Shown: positions 17,897-27,889 of the stretch, piece by piece
How the letters are laid out: every line of letters starts with the position of its first letter
Position numbering within the stretch: the stretch's first letter is position 1
Origin: SbD1 sp039679945
GTDB lineage: Bacteria; Desulfobacterota; Syntrophobacteria; Syntrophobacterales; Syntrophobacteraceae
Assembly (NCBI GenBank): GCA_039679945.1
Contig: JBDKTY010000292.1
Location: 1-64,000, forward strand
DNA: 64,000 bases
Reading direction: 5' to 3'
Made by a program: the position numbers and the translations under genes
Notes under the pieces: generated by a model
The model's input: the letters and a program-made list of their open reading frames with translations, nothing else
Told to the model about the DNA's origin: nothing
Databases searched by the model: none

Positions 17897-20167
17897 ATGG
17901 CTTCAAGATCTGGCAGCATCAGTGGCATGATGATAAAAATCATGGCGGTTACCTTTATAACAACCACTATCGCTATTGGTATCCTGCTATACTACCAGGC
18001 TAGATCCGATGCAACACAAGAGGCTGAACGAAAAATCAAGAATATGCTTCTTGAAAAGAGGGCCGCTCAGGAATACATCACGAAGTTTCAAAAGCCCGCC
18101 ATTGCAAAGCTGAAAGACGATGGAAAGCTCTACAAGGAGTATTTTGCTCCGGAAGTCCTATCCGGCACCTATCTCGCCAGAAGCATGCATGAATTCTACA
18201 ATCAATTCCGAAAAGAGAACGATCTCCAAGAGGTCTACTATAAAATAGCCGCGAATAACCCTCGAAATCCCACTAACAAGGGCGACCAGTTCGAGTTGGA
18301 ACTATTGAAGAAATTCAATGCCAAGGAGCTAAAAGAGTATAAGCAGGTTGTGAAGGAGGGTGGGTCCACATTCCTCTATTATGCATTTCCTTTCGCCACG
18401 AATACGCAGGAGTGCATGTACTGCCACAGCACGCCGGATATCGCTCCAAGAGACCTGGTGAACAGGTATGGCGACAAGGCCGGTTTTGGCGAAAAGATTG
18501 GAACCGTACGGGCAATCATCTCAATCCGGGCACCGATTGATCCGGAAATCGCACAGGCAAACAGATCCTTCCTGAGATTTGGAGGGATTATGTTCGGGAT
18601 TTTTCTGGTGCTTTTCACGGCGGGTGGATGGATTCTGCGCCGCGCGATTACAAAGCCGATCGTCGCCACCTCCAATGCCATGGCGGAGATAGCCCAATCG
18701 CTCGATTTTACCCGAAATATAGAGGTTCAAGGCAAGAGCGAGATCTCACGCATGCAGGAAGGTTTCAACCAACTGCTTTCAAAACTGCGTACGACTTTCA
18801 GTTCGATCATGAAGGGCAATGCGCAGGTTTCGGCCGCGGTCACGCATGTTAAGGATATTTCCGCCAATATCGTCACCAATGCGACCGAGCAGACCAGAAG
18901 AGCCCAGGACGTTCTCAAGCGCATCGAACACATGAGGGAGACGGCGGCCGAGGTCCAGAAGAATGCTACCGAGAGCCGGGAAACTTATGACGAGACCTCC
19001 GTCAACGTCGCTCAGCTCACATCGGGTATCCATGATATAGCGCGGTTGGCACAGACCCAGGCCGAGATGGTCCAGGAAGCACGTGACATCCTTGGCATGA
19101 TGGGTGATACCGCCCAACAGGTCTCGTCCCGCGCCGTGCAGCAGCTAGAAGCCGCGAAGAGCACGGCCGCCGCCGCGGACCAGATGAGAACATCCATCGG
19201 CGGTGTTGCCGAAAAGACATCGGAGGCCGAACGGCACTCCGAGCTGTCCCGCAAGGCGGCATTCGAAGGGCGGCAGGCATTTGAAAAAGTCGCCGCCGGT
19301 ATGCAGAGCATCGCCGAGAGTTCCGAGCAGATCAACGAGATCATCGAGGTTATTTCGGATATTGCCGACCAGACCAACCTCCTGGCTTTGAACGCGGCCA
19401 TCGAGGCCGCGCGTGCCGGTGAACACGGGCGCGGCTTTGCCGTCGTCGCCGAGGAAGTGCGCAAGCTGGCCGAGCGGACTGCCGAGTCCACCAAGGAGAT
19501 CTCGGTGCTCATCGAGGCTAGCGGGGCGCGCGTAAAGGAAGGTGCGGAGCTGGCGGGATCGAGTCAGCAGGCCATCGCCAATATCGTTGAGGCTGTCGAA
19601 AGAACCAATGCCTTGATCCGCGACATCGATCAGGCAACCACGGAACAGAAAGCCGACGTCGATCATGTGGCAAATTCCATGGAACGACTGCGCATGCTGG
19701 CCCAACAAATTACGGAAATAACCTCGGAACAGAGCAAAAGGCGTGAGCGCGCCGGCTCGGTTATCAACGAGGTGTACCAGCTTTCGCAAAACGTGACGGA
19801 ATCTACTCAGGAACAGGTAAAGAACTCGGGCCTGGTTATGGACGAAATCGTCAAGGCAACCGCGTTCGCTGAAAATATCAACAGTATGACCTCGGCGCAG
19901 AAAGAGAGCAGCCAGGTGCTTCAGCAGATTATGCAGGAGATGAGCACGGTCGCTCTGAATAATGCCACCGGAGCACAGAACTCTCACCAGTTCAGTAGAA
20001 GACTGGTTGAAGTCATGGGAGAGTTCAGCGCTCTGATTTCGCAATTCAAGATCACGAATGGCGGACCGAAAAGCGCGGGGGCGACCACGGGAACTCCAAA
20101 GGCCAACCCCGCCGAGGACAGGAGCAGCGGCCCGAAAGCCAAGACCGAGCACAAATCCCCTGCCTGA
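17897..20167 (+). CDS. Methyl-accepting chemotaxis protein with c-type haem sensor
   Basis: 756 residues. A membrane segment at about 10-29, then a periplasmic DUF3365/Tll0287-like region with a CMYCH haem-attachment motif (Cys173, Cys176, His177), a second membrane segment near 230-250, a HAMP linker starting at RRAITKPI, and a long coiled coil with the signalling hairpin IADQTNLLALNAAIEAARAG. The haem suggests sensing of redox state, oxygen or NO in the periplasm and passing it to a CheA/CheW complex, as described for haem chemoreceptors of Geobacter. The start at 17897 is chosen because GGAGGT lies five bases before it; the ATG at 17885 overlaps that site. No che genes are nearby. Confidence 0.92.
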   Translation: MASRSGSISGMMIKIMAVTFITTTIAIGILLYYQARSDATQEAERKIKNMLLEKRAAQEYITKFQKPAIAKLKDDGKLYKEYFAPEVLSGTYLARSMHEFYNQFRKENDLQEVYYKIAANNPRNPTNKGDQFELELLKKFNAKELKEYKQVVKEGGSTFLYYAFPFATNTQECMYCHSTPDIAPRDLVNRYGDKAGFGEKIGTVRAIISIRAPIDPEIAQANRSFLRFGGIMFGIFLVLFTAGGWILRRAITKPIVATSNAMAEIAQSLDFTRNIEVQGKSEISRMQEGFNQLLSKLRTTFSSIMKGNAQVSAAVTHVKDISANIVTNATEQTRRAQDVLKRIEHMRETAAEVQKNATESRETYDETSVNVAQLTSGIHDIARLAQTQAEMVQEARDILGMMGDTAQQVSSRAVQQLEAAKSTAAAADQMRTSIGGVAEKTSEAERHSELSRKAAFEGRQAFEKVAAGMQSIAESSEQINEIIEVISDIADQTNLLALNAAIEAARAGEHGRGFAVVAEEVRKLAERTAESTKEISVLIEASGARVKEGAELAGSSQQAIANIVEAVERTNALIRDIDQATTEQKADVDHVANSMERLRMLAQQITEITSEQSKRRERAGSVINEVYQLSQNVTESTQEQVKNSGLVMDEIVKATAFAENINSMTSAQKESSQVLQQIMQEMSTVALNNATGAQNSHQFSRRLVEVMGEFSALISQFKITNGGPKSAGATTGTPKANPAEDRSSGPKAKTEHKSPA

Positions 20168-20191
20168 TTAACCGGGGGTTTACTCATGGAC

Positions 20192-20214
20192 GGGCGAGTA
20201 CACGCCCCTGTTTT
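20192..20214 (+). terminator. Weak terminator after the chemoreceptor
   Basis: GGGCG (20192-20196) and CGCCC (20203-20207) flank a six-base loop and are followed by CTGTTTT. The stem is only five pairs. Confidence 0.35.
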
Positions 20215-20396
20215 ACACAAAATAAGGCGGCAGCCAGGTTCAATCCGTGCCTTCGCCCAGGGGGGCGGCCAAGCCAGTGTCCATGTCCGGTGCGCGTGTA
20301 TGACCCTTTGTATTCATGCCTTTTATTGAACCGGGACCTCCCGATCCACTGACTTCGACGAAGCTGGAGGACCGGGTGCCCGCGGTATGGAAACCA

Positions 20397-21596
20397 TCAC
20401 TTGCCACCCCTGTGCAACGCGATGGGGAAGTTGCTTTCAAGATCATCCGCCTTAAAAATGGGGTGTTGCCGGGGCTCATGCGCGGGCACTTTTTCCGAGA
20501 TGTAGTCGAACACATCGAATACCCTGATTAAGCCATCTCCACGCGTGTGCGCCTTGCCTTGGAGGGCTTCCAGCAGGTAATGAGTGAAGAGGCTGTTCTC
20601 CAGGCCCTCCCGGACCCAGGAGAATTCGTCGGAGCGTGAAGAGGCAATGATTACCCGGCCGATCCCCTTTGTCAGTTGCGCATAATATCTTTCATCAAGT
20701 CCGGACTTGAAGCTCAATTCCCGAGCGGAAGGCGCCTTAAGTTCTCCAAGGCCGCCGGAGAAGCAGCAGTCAAAGAATATGAGAAGCTTGCTTGCTCTTA
20801 TCTTCTTCAAAAGGCTCGATAGTTCCGAACCGGCTATTGCTGTCTCCGCCATACTTGATGGATTGCATTCAAAAGGTAACAGATAGTTCTCAGCCGATTC
20901 CGCCCCACCTATTTGTCCCCCATGCCCCGAGAAATAAAACAGAGCAGTTTTGCCATCCTCACATACTTCAGCCAGCCATCGCAAGCCTTCGCGTATGCAC
21001 TCCGCGGTTGCCTCACTGTCCCTCCTGATCCGAACGTGATCGGTCAGGTAGCCACAGTGGTCCTTCGAAAGAAGCGTATTGCGAAGATCCCAGGCATCCT
21101 TCGAGACTACATCGGGCAGCGGGCCAAGACATGCGTAGTTGGCGACAGCAACGATAAAGGCATAAGCATGCGACAGCCCATCCTTGAATAGTGCCGGTCT
21201 CTCATCCAGCACCGTTTGGACTTCCCTGATGAACTCCTTGCTATCAAAAGCCTCCTTGCTGAAGAAGTCATGCACCCGGTGTTCCCTGATGAGATCACGG
21301 ACATCCCGGGGCCTCAAAATCGGCGTTCCACTCACCACGATACATGGGACCTTACGGCAAAACGCACTCTCGGCCAACCTCATGCCGAGTTTCTGCTCGC
21401 TCTTTTCGCCCAGGCCGATGTCCGTAATGATTAGATCCCATTTACGCTTATTCATAAGATCTTTAGCGCTGGCATAGGTTTTTGCGGTATGGATATCCGG
21501 GTTATATCCCATCTCCTCGACTGCCTGCGTCACTCTCTCGCTGAGTATATCCTGCCAAACATCGGCATCCTCAACTATGAGAATACATTTCTTCAC
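20397..21596 (-). CDS. Response regulator with caspase-like peptidase output
   Basis: 399 residues. Residues 1-125 are a complete receiver: acidic pair Glu9-Asp10, phospho-acceptor Asp59 (LIITD), Ser89 and Lys114. After a short linker, residues 140-390 are a C14-type caspase-like domain with the catalytic His225 in YFSGHGGQ and Cys278 in FFDCCFSGG, both intact, and the late strand VIIASSRSDE. This fusion should let phosphorylation switch a protease on or off. It lies 66 bases downstream of the multi-GAF kinase on the same strand, so the kinase is the likely partner. Peptidase specificity and target are unknown; metacaspase-type Arg/Lys cleavage is possible. Confidence 0.92.
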   Translation of the reverse strand: MKKCILIVEDADVWQDILSERVTQAVEEMGYNPDIHTAKTYASAKDLMNKRKWDLIITDIGLGEKSEQKLGMRLAESAFCRKVPCIVVSGTPILRPRDVRDLIREHRVHDFFSKEAFDSKEFIREVQTVLDERPALFKDGLSHAYAFIVAVANYACLGPLPDVVSKDAWDLRNTLLSKDHCGYLTDHVRIRRDSEATAECIREGLRWLAEVCEDGKTALFYFSGHGGQIGGAESAENYLLPFECNPSSMAETAIAGSELSSLLKKIRASKLLIFFDCCFSGGLGELKAPSARELSFKSGLDERYYAQLTKGIGRVIIASSRSDEFSWVREGLENSLFTHYLLEALQGKAHTRGDGLIRVFDVFDYISEKVPAHEPRQHPIFKADDLESNFPIALHRGGK

Positions 21597-21662
21597 CTTT
21601 ATATCCTTCCAAGTGAATACGTTAGTTAAATAGATCTTCTAATTCACAAATGGAGTCATCCT

Positions 21663-24600
21663 TCATTCCTGGGAAGGCAAGATGATAGTAAATTTTGTGC
21701 CTCGCCCTTCCTTGCTTTCCACGGCAATATCCCCCTTCAGCATCACTACGTAATTCCTTGCCCACCATAAGCCAAAGCCAAGGCGGGCGTCGGAGCGTTT
21801 CGTGCTGAAATTCATTTCGAAGATTCTTGGCAGATCCTCTTCCCTGATTCCTACCCCGGTGTCCGCAACCCACACTGTAACCAGAGGATACTCCGTTGAT
21901 TCAAAGGCGCCAATTGCCAGCGTGCCGTTCTCGGCCATGGCGTCGACTGAGTTCTGGAATAGTGTACTGAATACTTCAATCAGCAGTTGGTCGCTGCCCC
22001 TCACTCTCGGCAGGCTCGCCGGCAGTTTGAGTTCCTTATTGATCCCTCCGGGTATCTCCACGCGCTTCAAAGCCTTCTCTACTACCGTTTTGATCTCGCT
22101 GGTGGTACCGGAGGAAGGATTCCACATCCTTAGAGTTCTTGCTTCCGCAATGAGCCGCTCCGCGATAGATAAGATTTTCGTCGCACCGCGCCTGATGGAG
22201 TCATTGGATCCGCACGTGTTCAGTATATCATTGGCATAAACGCGTATTCCCCCCACATCATTGTTCGTTTTGTGCACCAGATTCCCCGCGCCGCTGCTCA
22301 CGGCGAGAATATTCTCGGCCGCCATGAGTTGCCTCCGGTTATCCAGGTATTCCATGGTAAATACCAACTGCGTTGCCAGGGACTCAAGCATCCGTTCATC
22401 TTTTGGAGTGAATGCTCCCAGTCGATAGCTTTCCACGTTCAGAACGCCCAGTGCCCGCCGTTCTCCGTTCAAAAGAGGCACACACAACTCGGATGCGACA
22501 TTGGGGAAACACTGCATATACCGTTTGTCTTTCAGCACATCATTCACCAGGGCCGGTTTCCGATTTTTCGCCACCCAACCCACCAGACCTTCTCCAATCT
22601 TGAAGTTTGCGGAAGGTAGAGAGTCCGATATTATTTCAGGATACCTTGCCTTCAGAACCAGTTCAGTGGATGCGGGTTCCAGCAGTCGGATATCCGCCAT
22701 GCTGGCACCGGTGATGGACATTGCCCGCTCGACAACCGTATTCAGAATCCATTCAAGATCCGTGTTGACGTTCAGCGCACGATCCGCGAACACGTCCAGG
22801 AGCCTTAGATTCCTTATGGCCAATGCGGCAGAGGAGGCGAGGGTTTCTATGAACCATATATCATCTTCCGAGAAGTCGTGCTGTCGCCTGTAGTTTATAA
22901 ACATCACTCCCACGGTCTCGAGACCGACTTTCAACAGCACACCCGCGGTGGATCTAATGCCTTCACGGACCAAAAACGACGAGTGATGGGGAGGCATGGT
23001 TCCAAGGCCGATCAGGATAGGATTGCGTCTTGACATTTTTTCGTAAATATTCTTGCCACCCGCCACAAGCAAGGCGGGAGCATCGAACTGGGCATCCGTA
23101 TACATTGCTTTCTCCGCCTTGAGTTTACCGGCAATTGTCGGCGGTTTACCGAATGTCTCCTTGGGTTCGAAGTACTCATGAACCGTGACCACATCCGCCA
23201 CGAGAATATTGAGAGCGATCGAGGAGATATGAGCCAGAAGCGTGCTTGCCGTCGGAATCTTAATCAGTGAGTGGGTTACGGACTGCAGCGCGGCCAGCTT
23301 GTTTGCCCTGTCACGCATATCGATAAAGGAATTCGCATCCTGAATGGCGTCCGTCGCGCGTTTCGCAACGAGCTGAACCCACATGATCTCTTCTTCGGTG
23401 AACCAATGCTCCTTGTTAAAATGCACATACAGGTGGCCGTCGCTTTCCCCGGCGAAAAGGGGAAACGCGGCTATGGCCATGATACCTTCCCTGTAAATCC
23501 TGGGATTGAGGTGTCTCAGAACATGTTCATCATGGCCGGCTGAACGGTCAGGTGCAAAGACCGGTTTCCCTGTTTGAAGGGCCGCCGTTCCGAAACCAAC
23601 CTGTCGGGGCGGATTCCGTCGCAGAAAGCTCTGGCCGATCTTGCCGGCGCAGGTCTCATAGACATGCCGGCGGAACTCCCTGTCGTAGTGAAAATGCAGA
23701 CTTGCCGAGGTAGCATGGATGCTTTTCATCGCATTCTTGACTATGACTTCCAGAACATATGGGAGCAGGTACCGCTGAATCTTGATTGCCCAGGACGATA
23801 CCTGTTTGGCCAATTCAATTGCGTCCAGGTGAGATATCGATCTATTGGGATTCTCAAAACCGGCCTCCACGGTCCCCAGGCACTCAGTGGTCATTGTGCC
23901 GGATTCCAGCCCCCTGATCCTCATGCTTATCGTTGAGGTAGTTCCCTCTTCGCTCTTCTGTTCATTAATCAGACTCCACTCACAGTGTTCAAACCACTGC
24001 GTGTCCACCTTGCCTGTCTCGTGATTGCGCACCAGAACGATGGGAATGAAAACCCGGACAAGCCTTTCATGCCCGTAATTGTCATACACCCAGCGATCAA
24101 AACGGCTGTCCCAGCCGGATATGATCTCGGTGCAAAGGGTGTGGTAGATGTCTGCCTGGATATCTCTAAGTTTGCTGTCCTTTACGAGATAGTGTTTTGC
24201 CACGCCGGTCCAGTGGGCGGCGATACCGGTCCCATGCATTGTTTCTATTACGGAATCCCGTGGTCTTACTAATTGGACGGCCACAAAATCGAACTCCCTC
24301 GAATCCTGGAGTTCCTGGCAGAATCGATTGATAGCCGGTTCGAGTTGAAAGAGCCTGGCTTTTGCTTCTTCGATTTCCCGCCAGGAATTGAGGAGGAGAC
24401 GAGTCCGCCCTAGCGCTATGGATGCCTGATTCGCCATCATGCGCAACAGTCGGGCATGATATTCCGAGAACTGTTGCACAACACGCCCATGAGCATAGAG
24501 TACGCCAATCTGCTCGTCGCCCGTCTGAATGCGAACGCCGAGAAGAGAGCGTACTCCCGCATCGATGATATCTTGTGGGGCACGGGGATCCCGCTTGGTG

Positions 24601-25820
24601 TCATCCATGACAATGCACTCATCCGATTTAATGATTTGATCGGTAAGCGCGCCTTCGGCGGCAATCCTTGAACATATCTCATCTTCCTGGGCGGGTGAGC
24701 AACAACCTACCGCATAGGTACCGGACCGCCTCTCGAGCGTGGCGATAAGAGCCGAGTTCGCTCCCGTCAGCTCACGAGCGATATCGGCGATGACTTGCAT
24801 TGCGGAATCGGGATTGGGGGTGGCGCTCAGTGAATGCACGAGCCTGGACATCAGCTCTGCCTCCTGAGCATGATACGCATTCTCCAGAGCAACCCGGGCT
24901 AAATCGGAAAGGTAGTTGAGTGTATCGAACTCCGCATTTTCGAATTCTCGCGTATCATAGGTGAAGACCTGTATGACTCCCCTCGTCTGGCCACGCAGTT
25001 TGATTGGAAAGCAGAGCGTTGACCGCCATCCGGCTGCCCGCGCGTGAACCGCATAGGGAAATCGCATATCCCTCGTCAGGTCTCCGATGATGATCGGCTT
25101 ACCGCCCTGGATTACCTCGCTTATAATACTGCTGTCACCCAGGGTCGCCGTGGCCTGATTGAAATAACCATGAGTCAACCCCGTTCCGGATCTTACTCGG
25201 ATATCGCAACCGCGCGGCTCGCGCAGCCATATCGCTATTGGCAGTTTGACCACGTTCCGCGCCAGACTGACCACTGCCCTCAGGATCTTTTCTTCCTCGG
25301 AAACTTGAGGCTCCGGTTTCTTGACTCGGAGGCAGCTTTCAGCCTCGGCAATCACCTCAGCCGCCTTCTCGCCTATAGTACCCACGGTTTGGTAGTCACT
25401 CTCCCTGAATGAGTGTTGATTCCTGAAGCTGATGAAAATAGCGCCGAAAGCCTCGCTGCCATGGACCAAAGGGAATCCCGCGGAAGATTTGACCCTTTCC
25501 CGGCGGGCAAAAGGGCCATCCATGATGGGGTGCCCATCAATGGTTTCGGCTATTATGGCTGCCTTACCTTTCATTACCTGCCCGGCCACCCTGTCCATTC
25601 GCGCGGGCATCCGGAGATCGTAGAACGTGTCCGGGTCATCCAAACCGTAACCGACGGCAAGATGAATTTCAGTTTTAGCCCGGTCGCCGACAAGAATCGT
25701 CACAATGTCCGCGCCTGTCTGTGCAGCCAATTCCTCGGCGAGCCCGGCGAGAACATCTTTTACTGCTTCGCACTGTTCATCCCAGTTCCTGATGTCTGAT
25801 AGTCCAGAACTAATCTCCAT
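21663..25820 (-). CDS. Multi-GAF sensor histidine kinase
   Basis: 1385 residues, soluble. At least five GAF-type sensor modules can be followed by their repeated pattern (for example VKSSAGFPLVHGSEAFGAIFI, GWRSTLCFPIKLRGQTRGVIQVF, GVRSLLGVRIQTGDEQIGVLYAH, GIRSTAGVLLKVGLETVGVMFI, ASELCVPLLNGERRALGVLNVE). A stretch at about 480-690 has no clear GAF look. The kinase core has LVHKTNNDVGGIRV with the probable phospho-His, N-box FQNSVDAMA, G1 VADTGVGI and G2 GFGLWWARN. The GAF array suggests integration of several small-molecule or redox cues in the cytoplasm. The receiver-caspase gene follows 66 bases later and is the natural phosphotransfer target. Confidence 0.92.
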   Translation of the reverse strand: MEISSGLSDIRNWDEQCEAVKDVLAGLAEELAAQTGADIVTILVGDRAKTEIHLAVGYGLDDPDTFYDLRMPARMDRVAGQVMKGKAAIIAETIDGHPIMDGPFARRERVKSSAGFPLVHGSEAFGAIFISFRNQHSFRESDYQTVGTIGEKAAEVIAEAESCLRVKKPEPQVSEEEKILRAVVSLARNVVKLPIAIWLREPRGCDIRVRSGTGLTHGYFNQATATLGDSSIISEVIQGGKPIIIGDLTRDMRFPYAVHARAAGWRSTLCFPIKLRGQTRGVIQVFTYDTREFENAEFDTLNYLSDLARVALENAYHAQEAELMSRLVHSLSATPNPDSAMQVIADIARELTGANSALIATLERRSGTYAVGCCSPAQEDEICSRIAAEGALTDQIIKSDECIVMDDTKRDPRAPQDIIDAGVRSLLGVRIQTGDEQIGVLYAHGRVVQQFSEYHARLLRMMANQASIALGRTRLLLNSWREIEEAKARLFQLEPAINRFCQELQDSREFDFVAVQLVRPRDSVIETMHGTGIAAHWTGVAKHYLVKDSKLRDIQADIYHTLCTEIISGWDSRFDRWVYDNYGHERLVRVFIPIVLVRNHETGKVDTQWFEHCEWSLINEQKSEEGTTSTISMRIRGLESGTMTTECLGTVEAGFENPNRSISHLDAIELAKQVSSWAIKIQRYLLPYVLEVIVKNAMKSIHATSASLHFHYDREFRRHVYETCAGKIGQSFLRRNPPRQVGFGTAALQTGKPVFAPDRSAGHDEHVLRHLNPRIYREGIMAIAAFPLFAGESDGHLYVHFNKEHWFTEEEIMWVQLVAKRATDAIQDANSFIDMRDRANKLAALQSVTHSLIKIPTASTLLAHISSIALNILVADVVTVHEYFEPKETFGKPPTIAGKLKAEKAMYTDAQFDAPALLVAGGKNIYEKMSRRNPILIGLGTMPPHHSSFLVREGIRSTAGVLLKVGLETVGVMFINYRRQHDFSEDDIWFIETLASSAALAIRNLRLLDVFADRALNVNTDLEWILNTVVERAMSITGASMADIRLLEPASTELVLKARYPEIISDSLPSANFKIGEGLVGWVAKNRKPALVNDVLKDKRYMQCFPNVASELCVPLLNGERRALGVLNVESYRLGAFTPKDERMLESLATQLVFTMEYLDNRRQLMAAENILAVSSGAGNLVHKTNNDVGGIRVYANDILNTCGSNDSIRRGATKILSIAERLIAEARTLRMWNPSSGTTSEIKTVVEKALKRVEIPGGINKELKLPASLPRVRGSDQLLIEVFSTLFQNSVDAMAENGTLAIGAFESTEYPLVTVWVADTGVGIREEDLPRIFEMNFSTKRSDARLGFGLWWARNYVVMLKGDIAVESKEGRGTKFTIILPSQE

Positions 25821-26130
25821 CTCTTTTCCTCCCAGCGAGACCGGATGCTCCGCGAAAGCTTTGACAATGGCTGGCCATTTCTTAAAATATCACAATACAA
25901 TAGCACTCTGGAGATTGGTATAAGGCGTGGAATCTGGATATACTGCTTTGGTGAAACCAGAATCTTTTGATTCTACCATCGGTCAGCCTCACCTGGATTA
26001 GGGCTGTTCCAATGATTTCATATCCTGCTTTATGGTTATGGGCATCTTCCTATTACCATGCGTATGGAACCATGTCCAGAAATCGATGATATCCCAATAC
26101 TCAACCTGAATTGACATCTTATACCGGATG

Positions 26131-26234
26131 GCGTTCAAGATGAATCTGCCCCGAGAGTGAAGATGCCGATGGAAATTGGCACGTTCTATCCTTCGATACC
26201 CCAGGACGAACGGGGAACGTATCATCTTGAACGC
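26131..26234. repeat. Palindromic dispersed element, copy D
   Basis: GCGTTCAAGATGA (26131-26143) and TCATCTTGAACGC (26222-26234) are perfect inverted ends; outer ATAC (26121) and GTAT (26241-26244) extend the symmetry. The core CGTTCTATCCTTCGATACC and GACGAACGGGG is shared with the other copies. Confidence 0.85.
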
Positions 26235-26589
26235 GAAAGAGTATCAGGAGCCAAAACACGCAGTTTCCCATTGGACAGGCATCTCGAAATACATGGTTCA
26301 AGTATCTTGAACACCAATCAAGCATAAACAGGATGAAACCGCGAACCGTTACCCGCAATTTCAATTTCTTACTTCACCGGGCAACGCTCTTGAACCTTGC
26401 CCGCCACTTGTCGAGCTTTTGTCGATACTTTGAGGGATGTCGGGGGCGGAGGGAAAGAGGAATAGAGGAGTATAGTAAACCCAATACAAGGACTTAGCTT
26501 CTAAATTCTTATGATGGCCCCACCGGCAATCTCCTGGCCGAAGGTCTTGAGGATAGCTGCCCGATTCTCGACGGGCTCCCTGTACGGAG

Positions 26590-26696
26590 TTGCGTCCAAG
26601 ATGAGTCTATCCCTAAATTGAAGATGCCGTTCAGAACTGACCCCTTCTACCCTTCGATACCTCAGGGCGAACGGGGGTATATCCTCTTGAACGCAA
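26590..26696. repeat. Palindromic dispersed element, copy E
   Basis: TTGCGTCCAAGATGA (26590-26604) faces CCTCTTGAACGCAA ending at 26696. Differs from copy B at 11474 at only a few positions over its whole length, which implies recent spread or ongoing conversion. Confidence 0.85.
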
Positions 26697-26975
26697 ATTA
26701 GATTGATCATCCATTGGGGCTTTGTCCCGGCGGTATATCAGCACGAGCGCGAATGGAGCAGCGCTTCGACTCCGTCGCCAGCACGGCGGATTGTGGAAGA
26801 CGGGCTTGAGCCGGCCAATCCTCGGGTACTCGCGGATGGGTATGGTCGCGCCATGTCTATCCGCGCACATGGAGGCAAAGTTATCCCGATTCAATCCATT
26901 ACGGCGGAGAAGAGTACCGCCAAAGTTCGAGCAACTCCCTTCGGCACTTTCGGATTTGGAGGGAACATCTCCCGG

Positions 26976-27662
26976 CTATCTGTGACCCCGGTGGAAGGCT
27001 CCCGAGGAGTGATGGCCCCCCTGGTGAGAAGAATGGTATCCCATGCCTCCCCGATAGTAACCATGATGGCCGCCTCGCCACGCGCCATAGCCGCCGTAGC
27101 CCGCATAGCCTCGATACCCGGCATAACCCGTATAGCCGAGGAATGGATAATAGCCGCCAAAAGCATACCCGACACTGACCGGGGCAACGTAAACGACCGG
27201 GGAAGGGGGACATACCGTCTGGACATACACCCGCCTCCGGTACTCCTTGCGTTCAACGCGACGGGTTACCTTCTCCGTTCCCACCGTTCGCTGAATCACT
27301 CCCTTTTGTTCATTGCAGAGCGCCGAATAGGCGCTTCCACCCCTGGCTACGGCCGCTTGCAAAATATTCACTCTCTTAGGCGAGAGCTGCATATAGCCCG
27401 ATCCGGTCGTCCCTTCAATCCGCACCTTGTTTTTGAGCGATTCATGATATTTTACGATTGCAACATCGGGCCGTCTTTCCTGGATAGCCCGCTCCGCCAG
27501 ATCGGTGAGTACATCCGGGCCATACACCCTCACCACCGGGGAATTCGCTTCGCCGCTGGAGGCCACCTGTTCCCATCGTGATTCCGTCTGAGCCCAGGAG
27601 GCCGACGAGAGGCAAAGGATGCCGCATACGATGAAGATCAATGAGAATCTCCCCCTTTTCAT
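26976..27662 (-). CDS. Secreted Gly/Tyr/His-rich protein, unknown function
   Basis: 228 residues from ATG 27662: a clear signal peptide (MKRGRFSLIFIVCGILCLSSASWA) ending in an AWA-type cleavage site, a middle part of mixed character, a basic patch (RRVERKEYRRRVYV) and a low-complexity tail rich in Gly, Tyr and His (repeats of GY, GYAGY, GGHH). The tail could bind metals or make a flexible surface layer. An upstream frame start at 27704 would place 14 extra residues before the signal peptide and is rejected. No family recognised. Confidence 0.7.
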   Translation of the reverse strand: MKRGRFSLIFIVCGILCLSSASWAQTESRWEQVASSGEANSPVVRVYGPDVLTDLAERAIQERRPDVAIVKYHESLKNKVRIEGTTGSGYMQLSPKRVNILQAAVARGGSAYSALCNEQKGVIQRTVGTEKVTRRVERKEYRRRVYVQTVCPPSPVVYVAPVSVGYAFGGYYPFLGYTGYAGYRGYAGYGGYGAWRGGHHGYYRGGMGYHSSHQGGHHSSGAFHRGHR

Positions 27663-27889
27663 CTGGCTCACCCCCTTCTCCGGAAATTTCAGAAAAAGAT
27701 GCAACTTTGGCCGGGCCTGCTTTTATTCGAGCCCGCACGTCCCGCAAACACAAAGCCGGGAACCGGCAGGCTCAAAAAAAGTATTCCTTCAACCGTATTG
27801 AAGATGAATGGGAGGAAAGATTTGTCTACAAGGAGGCGATGCCTTTCAGCTCCGCCCCCTGTTCAGTTTGCCACCCGTTTTCCGGATGA

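Larger units (their letters stand above)
25821..26975. other. Intergenic stretch with two dispersed elements
   Basis: 1.15 kb upstream of the kinase gene. It holds element copies at 26131-26234 and 26590-26696. The plus-strand frames beyond 26700 run into the antisense of the secreted-protein gene and are shadows. No gene recognised. Confidence 0.55.
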
